A DNA stretch of 64,000 nt, taken from NCBI GenBank assembly GCA_007570785.1, contig ML664176.1, forward strand, positions 1,477,296 to 1,541,295, written 5' to 3'. Each line of letters starts with the position of its first letter. Within the stretch, counting starts at the first letter, position 1. Position numbers and translations under genes: made by a program. Below, piece after piece: positions 1 through 11,182 of the stretch. The DNA is from Antilocapra americana (lineage: Eukaryota > Chordata > Mammalia > Artiodactyla > Antilocapridae). The notes beneath the pieces are model-generated. The model was given only the letters and a program-made list of their open reading frames with translations, searched no databases and was not told the origin of the DNA.

Positions 1-24
1 TGTCCAAACCCCAAGTCTCTGAAT

Positions 25-120
25 GTTGGCTGTGGGATATGAGTCAATCAATTTCCCTTTTTTCGTTTATCAAATGGGACTAATAATTCCTCTTCTTTAG
101 AGTGGCCTCTTCCTCCCTAG
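25..120 (+). repeat. possible MIR SINE fragment
   Basis: Resembles the middle of MIR: a stretch like the 'cctcagtttcctcatctgta' block followed by a short 'aaatggga..taataat' run. It is short and diverged, so the assignment is weak. Confidence 0.35.
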
Positions 121-394
121 TTGGCCTTCCCTTAACGGAGAATCAAGCAAGAAGGTTCTGGCTAAGTTTTGCTTGGAGAGAAGCTCCAGGGGAAAGGACC
201 CACAGTCTAGAGAACCCTAGACCCTTAGAGACGGTGCCTGTGGTGATTATGGCCCTTGGTCCATAGATAGCCACCTTCAAGGTCCTGTGGTCTAGAGATG
301 GTTCACAAAACCCAGTGCCCTTTAGGCAAAGACTGTAGCTGGTCATTGTATGGCATTGTTTAGAAACTGTCACATTTTGAGACTTCTATGTGGG

Positions 395-575
395 TCGTCC
401 TAACATACATGATTTCATCCCATCCTCATAGCAAATTGCTAAGGGGTGTGTGTGCGATTATTTCTATTTAACAAATGAAGGAACTGGAGTTCTGAAAGGT
501 AAAGTCAGTTGTCCAAGATCACACAGAACACCAGTGGTAGGGTGAGGAGCTGAACCACTCTTCAGATCCCTGTGT
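395..575 (-). repeat. MIR-family SINE
   Basis: Read on +, it gives the reversed MIR core: fall-off of 'ttcatcccatcctcatag', then an 'aaatgaaggaactggag' block, then 'tgtccaagatcacacag' and 'gtggtagggtgaggagctgaacc'. This order marks a MIR in antisense. It is an ancient tRNA-derived SINE, immobile today. Confidence 0.7.
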
Positions 576-689
576 GCACATGCTTCCCATAATCCCATCG
601 AAATCCTGCCAAGTGGGCTGGCTGCATGGCACCTCTCCATCTGCTAATGCAGGCTGCCCGGACTGCCGTCCTCACAGTTTGTCCTAGTT

Positions 690-845
690 CAGTGCTTCTC
701 AAACCTTAAAGTGCATACAAATCACCTGGGGCTCTTGTTAAATTGCAGACGCAGATTCAGTAGGTCTGGAGGAGGCCTGAATACAAGTGCCCAGGTGGGG
801 CTGATGTTGCTGACTTGCTGAGCACACTTTGGGGAGCAAAGTCCT
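690..845 (+). mobile_element. MER5A-type hAT DNA transposon remnant
   Basis: Starts with 'agtgcttctcaaacc', runs through 'aatcacctggggctcttgtt' and 'gattcagtaggtctgg', and ends near 'gcacactttggggagcaaag'. This is the typical MER5A order from one terminal region to the other. MER5A is a non-autonomous hAT-Charlie element with no coding capacity. The central part is slightly shortened. Confidence 0.85.
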
Positions 846-1289
846 AGCTGACCCCCAGTGCTTCCAAATTATTCCCTGGATTCTGAACAGGACCTCTTTT
901 TGAAGCTCAGTACCTTCTCTGCTCTCACTAAGTGATTAGTGGCCAGATCTGTGAAGCAGTATCCAGTAGTTCTTAATGAAATTAAAACCAGACTGACATC
1001 CCTAACACTCTCCAGCTGTTATCCAGTATGTGCCATTAGGGTAATTGTGTGGGAGAACAGGAGGGTAGACACTAATACAATAATCTAACCAGGGTCCATT
1101 TAAAGTTACAGGCAACTGCTTGATTAGTAAGGTAAGGACATTTAAGATTAGACTCTGGAGTGTGGGCAGCACCAACAGCACTAGCAATAATGGTAATGGC
1201 AGCAGAATCATTAACGGAATATCTTTTACATTTCAAAGTGTCTATATATTAAATTGTGTACGGGGAATTCTTATAATAGTTCAGCAAGA
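846..1289. other. unassigned sequence
   Basis: AT-rich single-copy-looking DNA. No repeat family, open frame of note or RNA gene was recognised. Confidence 0.4.
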
Positions 1290-1456
1290 TGAACTGCAGC
1301 CCACCAGGCTCCTCTGTCCATGGGATTCTCTAGGCAAGAATACTGGAGTGGGTTGCCATTCCCTCCTCCAGGGGATCTTCCCAATCCAGTGATCAAACCC
1401 AGGTCTCCCACATTGCAGGCAGATTCTTTACCATCTGAGCCACCAGGGAAGCCCTG
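1290..1456 (-). mobile_element. Bov-tA SINE, 3' truncated
   Basis: The + strand carries the Bov-tA reverse complement: 'ctgcagcccaccaggctcc', 'gtccatgggattct', 'aagaatactggagtgggttg', 'aggggatcttcccaat', 'gcaggcagattctttacc' and 'tgagccaccagggaagccc'. The segment matching the element's 3' end (the 'gactctttgcgacc' part) is missing, so this copy lacks its BovB-like tail. Confidence 0.92.
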
Positions 1457-1814
1457 GGCAAGATAAGAAATTATTATTAATTTTCATTTATTCATATTTT
1501 ATTTTCATCGGTAATTTGAAAAAATGTCCAAGACTATCTAACATAGGACAAGACAGCACAAGTTTATATTGGGGGGACAAGAAAAAAATTCTGGGTGCAG
1601 ACAAGGGAGACCAGGAATGAGGCTCTCAAGTAGGACATGAGGAATGTGTGCCTGCTCAGACTGAGCCACTTTCTAGGAGCCAACAAGAGAAGGGGAATCT
1701 GGTCAGTTGAACAATTCACAGTGATCATGTAATTTTTTAAAATATTTTTTTTTATGTGGACCATTTTCAAAGTCTTTACTGAATTTGTTACAATGTTGTT
1801 TCTGCTTATGTTTT

Positions 1815-1929
1815 GGTTTTTTGGCCATGAGGCATGTGGTATTTTAGTTTTGGTAATTCTGGGGATTGAACTTGCACCCCCTGCATTGAAAGGTGAAATC
1901 TTAACCACTGGACAGCCAGGGAAGTCCCA
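1815..1929 (-). mobile_element. CHR-type tRNA-derived SINE
   Basis: The + strand shows 'ttggccatgaggcatgtgg', 'gggattgaacttgcacccc', 'tgcattgaaaggtgaa' and 'aaccactggacagccaggga'. This is the antisense of the cetartiodactyl CHR SINE head ('tccctggtggtccagtggtt'). The tRNA-like head and the short lineage-specific body are present. Confidence 0.8.
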
Positions 1930-2177
1930 GTAATCATGTAATTGAAAAAAAAATTCCAAAGTTTCATGTGAGGGTATCTCCTGTGGCCCTTCCTAGAGGG
2001 GATATGGTGTACCATAATGAATGACTTTCTCAACAGTTACTCACAATAGACCCTAGGATAGCTTCCATGGGGTTATGTCAACAGTGATCTCCAGCGGAGG
2101 CTAATGCATCAAAACCAAGCATGATTTGTAAATGTAGTCCTTCAGGGACAAATGAAACGTTGTCTAGGACCTAGCAG

Positions 2178-2300
2178 TTGGTTGCTGCTGCTGTTGTGTG
2201 TGCTCAGCTGTGTCCAACTCTTTGCAACCCCATAGACTGTAGCCCACCTGGCTCCTCTGTCCATGGGATTCTCCAGGCAAGAATACTGGAGTGGGTTGAT
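2178..2300 (-). mobile_element. Bov-A/Bov-tA SINE, partial
   Basis: Holds the reverse complement of the shared SINE/BovB tail ('gctcagctgtgtccaactct', 'ttgcaaccccatagactg', 'gtccatgggattctcc', 'gaatactggagtgggttg'). It stops there, without the tRNA-like head. A CTG-repeat-like run precedes it. Confidence 0.88.
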
Positions 2301-2329
2301 GCTCTGGTTTAATTTAAAACTATATCTAA

Positions 2330-2629
2330 GATAACTTGGAGAAATGGAAGATTATGTGTCCTTCAAGAAACCTCTCTCTCTATTGTCATCCCTTGGTGCC
2401 ATTTTCCTAAGCTCAACTTAGAAGATGGTAAGTGGCAGCGAGTCAGAGATTGTTCAAATAGCAGGCAGCTCTGGTTGAAAGATAACTTGGAGAAATGGAA
2501 AATTATGTGTCCTTCGAGAAACCTCTCTCTCCACTGTCATCCCTCAATGCCATTTTCCTAAGCTCAACTTGGAAGATGCTAAGTGGCAGCGAATCAGAGA
2601 TATTCAAATAGCAGGCAGCTCTGTTTGAG
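2330..2629. repeat. 151-bp direct tandem duplication
   Basis: Copy 1 is 2330-2480 and copy 2 is 2481-2629. Both start with 'gataacttggagaaatgga' and share 'ccattttcctaagctcaact' and 'aaatagcaggcagctct'. About 13 differences in 150 positions give roughly 91% identity by eye. Neither copy matches a recognised repeat family, so this looks like a local segmental duplication that immediately follows a SINE fragment. Confidence 0.95.
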
Positions 2630-3044
2630 TGGAGACCCAAATGAGTTAACAGAAAACTAGGCACAGTTGTTTAACAAGAACACAATTTGAATAAAAGTCA
2701 TCTCAGCCCCGCTCTGAAGCAAATAAACTTTAGGGAATATTCTGAGAAAGAATAGGCTTCTTCTCTAAAAGTTCTCCTTTGAATGATTGCAGTCTTAAGT
2801 AATACTTTATATAATGAGGATGCAATAGTTGTAGCCTGAAAAATATTTGAGACCGTTGGAACTGATCTTCACTTGGCTAAAGGAAAATCTCAACAAAACA
2901 TCTATAGAATACTTATATTTGGGCAATTTTATTTTGTCTAGAAAAATTATTTGTTTAACCTATTTGTCTATTCATCAATTTATTTACTTAGCCAATGCAT
3001 TTTGGGGGTCACCTGTGATATACCAGGCATGCTCTTGGGAACAA

Positions 3045-3520
3045 AACTCAGGATCATTCATAGCAGCATTAGTTACAACTGTCAAGATTTGAAAGCAATC
3101 TGAGTGTCCATCAGGATGAATGGATAAAGAGGATGTGGTACATATATACAGTGGAATACTAATCAGCTATCAAAAAATATTTTGCCATTTACAGCAACAT
3201 GGATGGACTTGAAGGACATAATGTTAAGTAAAATGGATCAGAGAAAGACAAATGCAGTGTGATATCACTTATATGTGAAATCTAAAAATTAAAACAACCA
3301 AGTGAATATTACATAAAAGAATCAGACTCACAGATACAGAGAACAAACTAGTGGGTACCATTGGGAGGGAAAGGCAATATAGGTGTGGGAAAGGAGGAGA
3401 TATAACCTATTGAGGCTTAGGCTCAAGGATGACATGAGGAAAAAGCTAATATTTTGTAATAACTGAAAATGGAAAGTAACCTTTAAAACTGTATAGAATT
3501 TTTTTAATTAAAGAAAAAAA
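3045..3520 (+). mobile_element. L1 LINE 3' end, 5' truncated
   Basis: The first part matches the end of L1 ORF2 in sense: 'gagtgtccatcaggatgaat', 'ggataaagaggatgtggtac', 'atatatacagtggaatacta', then 'acatggatggacttgaagg'. A decayed 3' UTR and a 'ttaaagaaaaaaaacac' A-rich end follow. The reading frame is broken. No TSD was clear. Confidence 0.85.
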
Positions 3521-3689
3521 ACACAGAATCACTGCCCAAATAGAGGTGAAAGACGGTGTGGGAAACCCAACAATCTCATAACCACTTCATCATACAAGAT
3601 ATCATGCCCAAGATATAAATATTCTCCATTTTTCAACCATTCAATACAAATTTAATGTCTTCCATCTATTGAGCAACAGAGAGGGGATG

Positions 3690-3955
3690 TGATGATAAAT
3701 GACACAAATAAATACATAATAATAAAAGGTGCTAGCTAAGTCCCAGGAGAAAACTAAAAGACTGTGTCTATGAGAGAGAGTAAGGGTGGTGGGCTGGGGA
3801 TGGTCTGCAAAGAGTTGGTCAGGGAGGGTGTCTCCAAGGAGGTGGTTGTTCAAACAAAACCTGTAGAATGTGAAACTCTAAATATGAATGCATCTGGGGA
3901 AGAGGTTCCTGAGTGCAAAACCCCTGAAACCAGAGGAGGCATGCTAGTAGAGAGG
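3690..3955 (-). repeat. L2 LINE 3' fragment
   Basis: Reads as antisense L2: 'tggtcagggagggtgtctcc', 'aaggaggtggttgttcaaac' and 'tctggggaagaggttcctga' parallel the reverse complement of the L2 3' part. Strongly diverged. Confidence 0.5.
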
Positions 3956-4829
3956 AACAGGCAAAAACCAACTAAATGGTCACATCTTATGGGATTAGTA
4001 TTTACCACGCAGTTATCACTGGAAATGTCAACCAAAATAACTGATTTCAAAGTAATTGATCCATAGCTTTTCCTCTTCGATAAGTATTTAGCAAGGCCAG
4101 TTGGACATTCCTCGTTTGACATAATAAAACCCTCTCACTTATGTATGGGATGATGTATGATGTTTTCTTCTCTATGGTGGGACACATGCATTCTGCTCAT
4201 TCAAAATCATATCTCTAAGAAACACATTAGAAACCAGGAATATTTCTCAAGGTCAGGAAGATTACACAGCTTCCCTGAAGCCTTATAGCCCTGTAAGTGG
4301 TGGCCCCAGGATCTGAAACACTAGCTTTCTGATAGCCTAGGTCTTGATTTCTATAGTACATATGGCATTCTAGTTGGAGGAGACCTGGGAATCAACTTTA
4401 GGTCAGCCCTCATTTAAATAAATTCTTTCTCTCAGGGCTCTGAAGAAGGCTACGGGAACTCAGAAGTTGGCACTTTCAGCTCTGCCCTGGACACCAGCCT
4501 GAAGGGAAGTCCCACAGGTTCTCTTGACAAGCATGCAACCCTATTCTTCCAATTACCATTCCAGCAAGATTATTACACTGTGTCCTGATATTCAAATGCC
4601 TACTTTCTCTTGAGACTGTAAGGCCCCAGGGGCAAAGCCATCATGTCTGCCAATCCCCATTTTTCCATGAGGTCAGCCTTTTCCCTCTGCCCATCAGTCT
4701 AGATTCTAGCATTCCCTCACTATGACCTTTCCCTTGCAAAAACTTCTGCTCTTCACTTCCTCCACCTTATTCATCAGACTAGACCCCAGCAATAAGTAAA
4801 TTCTACTTTCTCCTTGTCTTAACTTGTAC
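3956..4829. other. unassigned sequence
   Basis: No clear family. Around 4250-4300 there is a faint MIR-like 'caaggtcaggaagattacac' block, but it is too weak to call. Confidence 0.35.
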
Positions 4830-5935
4830 CTGAGCTCCTGAATGTGTATAGAAAAAGTGTAAGGGAGCTACAGAACCACTTTAAATTCATGAGCTCTAGC
4901 TTCAAATGGGCACTCAAAACTGCCCAGCAGGTCTTGTATTTTTCTCTTGTTGACTCACTTCCCTGTTCCCTAAGAATACAACTTTATACCTTCTTTTTCT
5001 CTCCTGAAACTTCCTACCTTCCTTCCTCTATCTCAGATAATGACTTCTCATTTCATGGATAAAATTGGAAAATCATCTTTACTTTACCAAACCTGCAATC
5101 TTCAGTGGGGCCCATTTTCTCCTTCTTTGCTCTGGTTAAAATGGAAAAAAAAAAAAAAAACATGCCCATCAGCCTATCAAAGTCCAATTCCTTCTCCATG
5201 CACCTGGGCTCTCATCCCCTCAAATACTGTCCTACTTTGGTTGTTCCCTCTTTCTACATTATCAGTTCCTCTCTTACTGGGTAAGGCCCACCACTAAACA
5301 AACATGCTCTATTATCTCCTGAATTTATTGAAAACAAAACAAAAAGCATCTACTGACTCTCTTTCTATATACTATTTCTTGAGCTCACAGCCTAAGACAA
5401 TTAGAGTTGTGTGAACATACACTGGCCTCAGCTTTCCTGGTGGCTCAGTGATAAACAATCCACCTGCCAATGCAGGAAATGTTGGGAGGATCCCCTGGAG
5501 AAGGAAATGGCAACCCACTCCAGTATTTTTGCCTGGGAAATCCCATGGACAGAGGAACCTGGTGGAATATAGTCCACGGGGTTGCAAAGAGTCAAACACA
5601 ACTAAGGAACTAAACAAAAACAACAACAACATACACTGGCTTCACACTAACTTTTCCCACTTTATTCTGGCTCTGCCCCCTTCCACCTGGCCAATCATTC
5701 CAGCTGGAAATGAGCACACCCAATTTTCCAAATCAAACAGATGGCTTTAGAGTATCATCTCGTTCAACTTCTCAGTAGCCAACCACCCTTCCCTTACGCC
5801 CTCTCTTCCGGCTCCCGTGACACCCATACCTCCCTGTATCTGACCTCAGACTCAGAATGTTCTCAGGCCTCAGTCTTAGCTGCTTTTCCTTTTCCCTAAG
5901 CAAACTTACCCAGTCCATTTGCTTATGTTTGCTTC
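4830..5935 (+). repeat. probable ancient L2 LINE body, interrupted by Bov-tA
   Basis: The pyrimidine-rich text ('cttcctctatctcagataat', 'ttcatggataaaattggaaa', 'tctcatcccctcaaatactg', 'acatgctctattatctcctg', 'ctcaggcctcagtcttagct') follows the order I know from the L2 reverse-transcriptase region. It is too decayed for a reading frame. It contains an A16 run at 5145-5160 and is split by the SINE at 5427-5627. Family assignment is tentative. Confidence 0.42.
5414..5640 (+). mobile_element. Bov-tA SINE with 13-bp target-site duplication
   Basis: Perfect direct repeats 'aacatacactggc' lie at 5414-5426 and 5628-5640 and bound the insert 5427-5627. The insert has the tRNA-Glu-like head ('tcctggtggctcagtgataa'), the body ('gatcccctggagaaggaaat') and the BovB-like tail ('gttgcaaagagtcaaacaca'), ending in an ACA-rich stretch. 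It is a complete copy, mobilised by BovB proteins according to what is known of the family. Confidence 0.96.
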
Positions 5936-5940
5936 CTTTT

Positions 5941-7149
5941 AAAAATGGTTTTCATTTTTTATCTAAGAAGTAAATGCACAGAGTCAATAGTCTTTAGAGT
6001 TCCATTTCTTGCTCTGGAGTTTTCACACCAGTAACCTTTCCTGCTTTAATCAATCCTGTTTTCCTGAACAGTCCTGACATCTCATGACTCCTCTTCATCA
6101 ACTTCCTGTGTTAAGTAAAATCTTTCCTGTATCACTTTCTCTTTCTTGGTTTACGATTGTATTTTGCTGAAGGACATTCTTTAATGGCTTTTAAAGAAAG
6201 AGTATATCTACTTGAATTCTTACAGTTATGAAAATATATGTGTTGTATTCATTCTTTTGGTAAAAGTTCAGCTAGGAATATAATTCTATGTTAAAAATTA
6301 TGATCAATCAGAATTTTGAAGCAATGCTCCATTTTATTCTAATTTTTAGTGTTGCTATTGAAAAGTGCAATTAGTTACCCTGTTTACTTTGTGTGTTTTT
6401 ATTTAATTTTTTGTCTACCTTTGGTCTTCTACCCCTGCATTCTAAAATTCACAATGGAAAATTCCATGTTGTAGGCCTTTTCCTGTTCATTGTGTTGGGC
6501 ACTCACTCAACAGTCTATTTTAAATGGGAGAAATGTGTCTTGTAATTTGGTGAATTTTTATTGAATCAAATTAGTTGAATGGTGGGCTTCTTGTAGCAAT
6601 TTTCTAATTATCTTCTCTTTTCTAGGGCTGATTATTGACCTTTCTCATTGTTTTTTCTTTATGATCTAGGGGATTGCCCCTAAATATGGATCTTCCAATA
6701 TTTCTATTGATTTAAAAATTTTGATTTTCAGGTTACAATCCTTAAGAATTTACACTTAATCTTCTGTTCCTTTTTTCATAGCATCCTGTACTTGTCTTAT
6801 GGATATCATAACACATTCTAAGAATATTAATTATCATTTTATTTTGAGATTTTTCCTCTGCCGTATCCCTTTTTTGGATTCTTCTAGTCTATTCTTTCAT
6901 TTTGGAAATGTTCCTAAGATATCTGCTCTCTTATTTGTTTATTTGTATTCAAGAGAGAGTTAATAAAAGCTGTTTGCAAGCAGGGAGCTTAGTGGGGTTT
7001 GTCAAATGGTATAACTTACTGCAATTTGCACCAGGCAGACTCGTGTTTATTCTATTCCTAAAACTTGTCCAAAGCTTTTCCATGTCAGGGATTTGAACAT
7101 CAGGATCTATCTGGAATGCATCTTTTACTAAACACATATACAGACACAC
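5941..7149. repeat. long ancient interspersed repeat, family not named
   Basis: The T-rich text follows a pattern I recognise from an abundant old mammalian repeat: 'agaattttgaagcaatgctc', 'cactcactcaacagtctatt', 'catagcatcctgtacttgtc', 'gaatattaattatcatttta' and 'gatatctgctctcttatttg'. I cannot name the family or its orientation safely. No usable reading frame is present. Confidence 0.35.
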
Positions 7150-7460
7150 TACCACACTCCTGCCTGAAGCCTTCTTATCTTTTAGATCTTTGCTTACACA
7201 TCTTTAGCTTTCTCTACCTTTTCTATCTAAATAAAATAGCTCTCTATTATTCTCTTCATGTTTCTTTCCTCTGTAATATGTACCACAATTTATTTCATTG
7301 ATTATGTAATTGAACGCTTTCTTGTCTGTTTCATATTGTCTAATAACAAGCTTTATGTAGGAAAGTACCATTTCTATCTCTATTTTTGTTCAATGTTCTA
7401 GTCTCAGGACTTAGGACTGAAATAGAGCATGTTCAATACATATTATTCACTTAATCAATG
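7150..7460 (+). repeat. L2 LINE 3' end
   Basis: The order is that of the L2 3' terminus: 'tgcctgaagccttcttatct', a T-rich middle, 'tagtctcaggacttaggact', and finally 'atcaatgaatggatggatgg', corresponding to the GAATGA-type terminal repeats of L2. Confidence 0.6.
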
Positions 7461-7499
7461 AATGGATGGATGGATGAATAGAAATTCTAGGGTTTTGGT

Positions 7500-7665
7500 C
7501 AATGTCTGGTATAAGTAGCTCTGTAACCTTAGGCAAGTTATTTAGCCTCTAAAAAGTTTGATTTATTTAGCTTCTTAAGACTTAGAATAATAGTGTTGGC
7601 ACAATGAAATAATTGATGTCAAAGTGCTTAGTTGAAAGGTCTATATTATTATGAGCAATTATAAA
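7500..7665 (+). repeat. MIR SINE
   Basis: Sense MIR: 'gtaaccttaggcaagttatt', 'tagcctct', then a decayed middle, then 'aatgaaataattgatgtcaa' and 'agtgcttag'. Diverged. Confidence 0.6.
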
Positions 7666-8059
7666 GACTGAATGTGGCTTACTCTGTTTTTCTTATTTTT
7701 TCCTTCTCTTCCTATTGAAACTTCAATTTAACACTTCAGGGATCATACCTTGATAGTACCTTCTAAGTGATATTGTTATTACGAGTTGTTTTAGAACCAA
7801 ATTAACTAAACTCATAGATACAATTCAAATCAGATGTGCCTTATTCAGACTCCTGAGCAAATAATGCCATAAGAAAATTCCAGGTTCTGTTTCTAGTTTA
7901 ATGATGGGAATGAATGAGCAATATCTCAACTCATGGTCTACTTTCAAGTTCAAGGAAGGACGAGATAAAATAAATTCCAGTTCAGGAATGAGAATTAAAT
8001 CATTCCTCTATTTTTGTACTATACTATTTGCCCCAAACTAACAAAATAAGGAAACTATT

Positions 8060-8235
8060 CAAGTAAATGTGTGGGAAAACTAATGCTTATTAATTGCTGA
8101 TAGAAATGCAAATTGATATAATCCTTCTAGAAAGCAGTTTAAAAATACATGTGACATGCCTTAAAGATGTTTATGTATTTTGGTACCATAACTGTTCTTC
8201 TGAGAAATTATTCTAAGGAAAAAGTCCCAAACTTA
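8060..8235 (+). repeat. old L1 LINE fragment (ORF2 3' part)
   Basis: Matches the pattern 'ctgatagaaatgcaaattg', 'ctagaaagcagtttaaaaat', 'ccttaaagatgtttatgtat' and 'gaaattattctaaggaaaaa', typical of the last part of ORF2 in older mammalian L1 subfamilies. Frame broken. Confidence 0.6.
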
Positions 8236-8239
8236 GGGA

Positions 8240-8325
8240 CCTATTTCATTTCTAACAACTGCACAGGTTGTGCTGATGCTTCTGGTCCAAATGTCCATAC
8301 TTGGAGAACCTCTGTTCTGATCTTA
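8240..8325 (+). mobile_element. MER5A hAT transposon, 3' part
   Basis: 'tttctaacaactgcacaggt', 'tgtgctgatgcttctggtcc' and 'acttggagaacctctg' give the right half of MER5A. The left half is absent. Confidence 0.65.
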
Positions 8326-9224
8326 ACCATCCAGTATTTTAGCTCCTTATTGGAGTTAAATTTCCCCAGACTTCTTATCCTCCTACTCCTGCTCACTGCT
8401 AAACTAATCTGAGATGCTAATCTGACTTAATAAATCATGAGATGATGGTAATAAATAACGGGAGAAGATTTGCTAAATGCCAAGCATATCTGCCAGGCAT
8501 TTACACACATATAAACTGCTTGCTTTTTCATATGAAACACATTGTCAGGGTAGATCTCACCCCATTCAGGGCTGTGATTCTTATGTCAGGAGTCTGGTTA
8601 TGCTTTTCACTTTGGGGAGGATGGTGTCAACTTTCCCCACATCTGAAGTCTCCTTCCATTGTTTTATATTCTTCCTCTTCCTGCCCCAGCTCTGGAAGTC
8701 CTAAGGACAGTGTTTCAGTAAGGTGGTGAAGAAAAGCAAATCAATGTCTTCCCACATGATGACCTAAGGGTGCACAAAGTGCACCTAAGGGAGGACTAAG
8801 AGTCCTCCTGCAGTGGGAACAACTGAGCTAATGCATCATCAGAGGGAGCTCTGATCTGCATGCCTCTCTCCCATGAGACTTTTGAGAGTGGCTTTCAGCC
8901 ATCCTTGTCTCTCCTAGATTCTCTCTCCCTTGGAACTCCTCCTTGGTTTTTCACAAACTGTAGTTCTTCCAGCTGGTGCCATTTTCTCGGACAGCCCTTG
9001 TCTCTGATGCACCAAAATTTCTGACACATCCTAGGCCTCACTCTTGCTCTTCGTTCTTGGTGTTGCTTTGATGTTCTACGCTTTTGACCTCCTGAAGTTC
9101 TCATGTCTCTGTTCAACAACATTGCTAAAGCATGAATTTTTTCCCCTCCAGCTTCTGTTCTTCATCGGGTATGTTTGTACCTGACACCTCCAAGTCACTT
9201 TCTGTGTCCTACCATGGTGAAGGT
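8326..9224. other. unassigned sequence
   Basis: No family recognised. A short open frame on the minus strand (8895-9122) has a basic, low-information product and no recognisable domain, so it is not called. Confidence 0.35.
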
Positions 9225-9330
9225 TTTCAATCACTGAACATATGTGTGTTGACTGGCTCTTAAATGTCAGATACTGTGGTAAGTACTGGGAATGCAGACA
9301 TCGTCAACATGCAACATTTTCCCTAAATAA
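9225..9330 (-). repeat. L2 LINE 3' fragment
   Basis: 'aatgtcagatactgtggtaa' and 'gtactgggaatgcagacatc' match antisense L2 3' end ('tgtgccaggcactgttctag', 'gcactggggatacagc'). Confidence 0.5.
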
Positions 9331-10062
9331 AGGTCTTGTATTTCACTGAAATCCTGAGTATGCCAATACTAGAAATCATACCGTTGAAAAGACTGCTGCT
9401 GTTGCTTTGTTTTTTGAAGTGATCAAATCAGATGCTGAATTAATTGCATTAATCACTGTCTGACTCAGGGTCAGCCCTACCCATAAACGAAGTGGGAGTG
9501 TCTGAGGTAGCATGATTTTAGGGGTCTCCTCTCCAAAGTTGCACAAATTCTCCCATTCTTTGCCACCTTAGATATGGAATAATAATGTAGATGTGAGTGC
9601 TTATATTCAGATTCTGTTTTTCATTGCAGTTATCTAAACAAATAGGAAATAGGTCAAGAGAAGGTGAATTTGGGTTCATGAATCATGGCTCAAAGGGCAG
9701 GAATAATGAGAGTTCTTAAAGATTCCTACCCATCCAGGAATTATCCTGGGAGTGCTGAATGTCTGGCAGGAGATGGGAATGAGGATACAAAGTTACAAAA
9801 CTCTAAAGTTGAACTTTACTTATGTAAATTGTGATGAGACTTTTTTCTTTAATGGTATAAGATTAATCTTATTTACCAGGCCCAACAGCATATATTGTTT
9901 CCCTCTTAAGCTGGGAACTTTTCACTCAGTATTTCAAGTGACCATTTCAAAATCTTAGTATAGCTCTAGATGAAAAGTCTCCAAACCAGGAACTAAGACT
10001 TGCTGGGTAGAACAGAATATCAATGGAAAGGTTGGCAATTGAATTTACAGCTACCAACAATC
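9331..10062. other. unassigned sequence
   Basis: AT-rich DNA with no recognised repeat or gene. Confidence 0.35.
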
Positions 10063-10440
10063 AAGAATATCTTTCTATCAGTACCATTTTTCCAGATTCC
10101 ATAGAGACACAGACATAAAGAACAGACTACAGACATAGCGAGGGAAGGAGAGGGTGGAAGGAAATGGGAGAGTGACGTTGACATATATCCACTACTATGT
10201 GTAAAATGGATATTTAGTGGGAAGCCGCTATATAACACAGGAAGCTCAGTTCAATGCTCTGTGACAACCTAGAGAGGTGAGGTGAGGGGTTGGGAGCAGG
10301 TTCTGGAGAGAGGACATATGTGTACTTTTGGCTAATTCATGTTGTTGTATGGCAGAAACTAACATGACATTCTAAAGTAATTATTCTCAATAAAAAATTA
10401 AAAATCAAAAACAACAACAACCAAAAAGAGTATCTTTCTA
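10063..10440 (+). mobile_element. ruminant L1 3' end with 15-bp target-site duplication
   Basis: Direct repeats 'aagaatatctttcta' (10063-10077) and 'aagagtatctttcta' (10426-10440), one mismatch, flank the insert 10078-10425. The insert is a 5'-truncated L1 3' UTR ('gcgagggaaggagagggtgg', 'gcaggttctggagagaggac', 'gttgttgtatggcagaaact') ending in an A/CAA-rich tail. Truncation and TSD are as expected for target-primed insertion. Confidence 0.92.
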
Positions 10441-11170
10441 AACACAATGCCAAAAGATTCAAACCATAAAATATAGTCATTGCCAGATTCCACTGAGTAA
10501 AACTTAATATTTTAGGTTTTTAATATAAAGACAATTTTAAATGCAAACAACAAGCTGTATTTTTTTTCTTTTGCAAAAATTAAGAGAAAAGTGCATAACA
10601 TATTTAATAATAAATACAGGGATCATGCAAATCAGGAAGAAACATTCAACCCTCTAACATTAAAAAGGTTTATTAGTTAGGGCAAAGCTCACAGTTGTAA
10701 CTGGGAAATCTCAGTTGCTTATTTCAATAGAAATTCCTTCTCCCCCTCATAAAGTCTAACATAAGTATATGTTCCTCAGTGGAGAGAAGTATTTTTCCCT
10801 GTAAAAACTGAGGGCCCAAACTTTTTCCATTTGTGAAACCATCATTTTTAACTTGTGGCTTCCAATATGGTTGTATCTACTGCAAAAACCAGTGGAAAAG
10901 GAAAAGTCTAGAGGGTGCATGTATAGGATGTTTTCACAGGCCTGACCTAGAAGAGGTACAGTCATACTCACTCATATTCTTTTGGCTAGAACTGAGCCAC
11001 GCTCCCACGAGAATACTTAAGTGCAAGGGGAAAGGAAAATATTGTCTAAACTGTGTATCTAAGAAGAAGACGAAATGGTGGTTGAACATCTATCTCATCT
11101 CTGCCACAGCCAGACCCCTCCCTTATGGGAGCCAGATGTTGTTTATATACATATCCACTTATACATACAC
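10441..11170. other. mostly unassigned; possible old repeat at 10770-11110
   Basis: 10770-11110 ('tgaaaccatcatttttaact', 'ctagaactgagccacgctcc', 'catctctgccacag') resembles an old non-coding mammalian repeat I cannot name. A 113-codon frame across it has no recognisable domain. Confidence 0.3.
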
Positions 11171-11182
11171 GTAAACCTAGAT

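Noticed and set aside
2962..3044. Faint antisense L2 terminus upstream of the L1
   Set aside because: Only 'ttcatcaatttatttactta' and 'ataccaggcatgctcttggg' fit; too short to separate from chance.
8895..9122. 75-codon basic frame on -
   Set aside because: No domain and no splice or promoter context.
10833..11174. 113-codon frame with several cysteines
   Set aside because: Cysteines are irregularly spaced, not a zinc-finger pattern, and the region resembles an old non-coding repeat.
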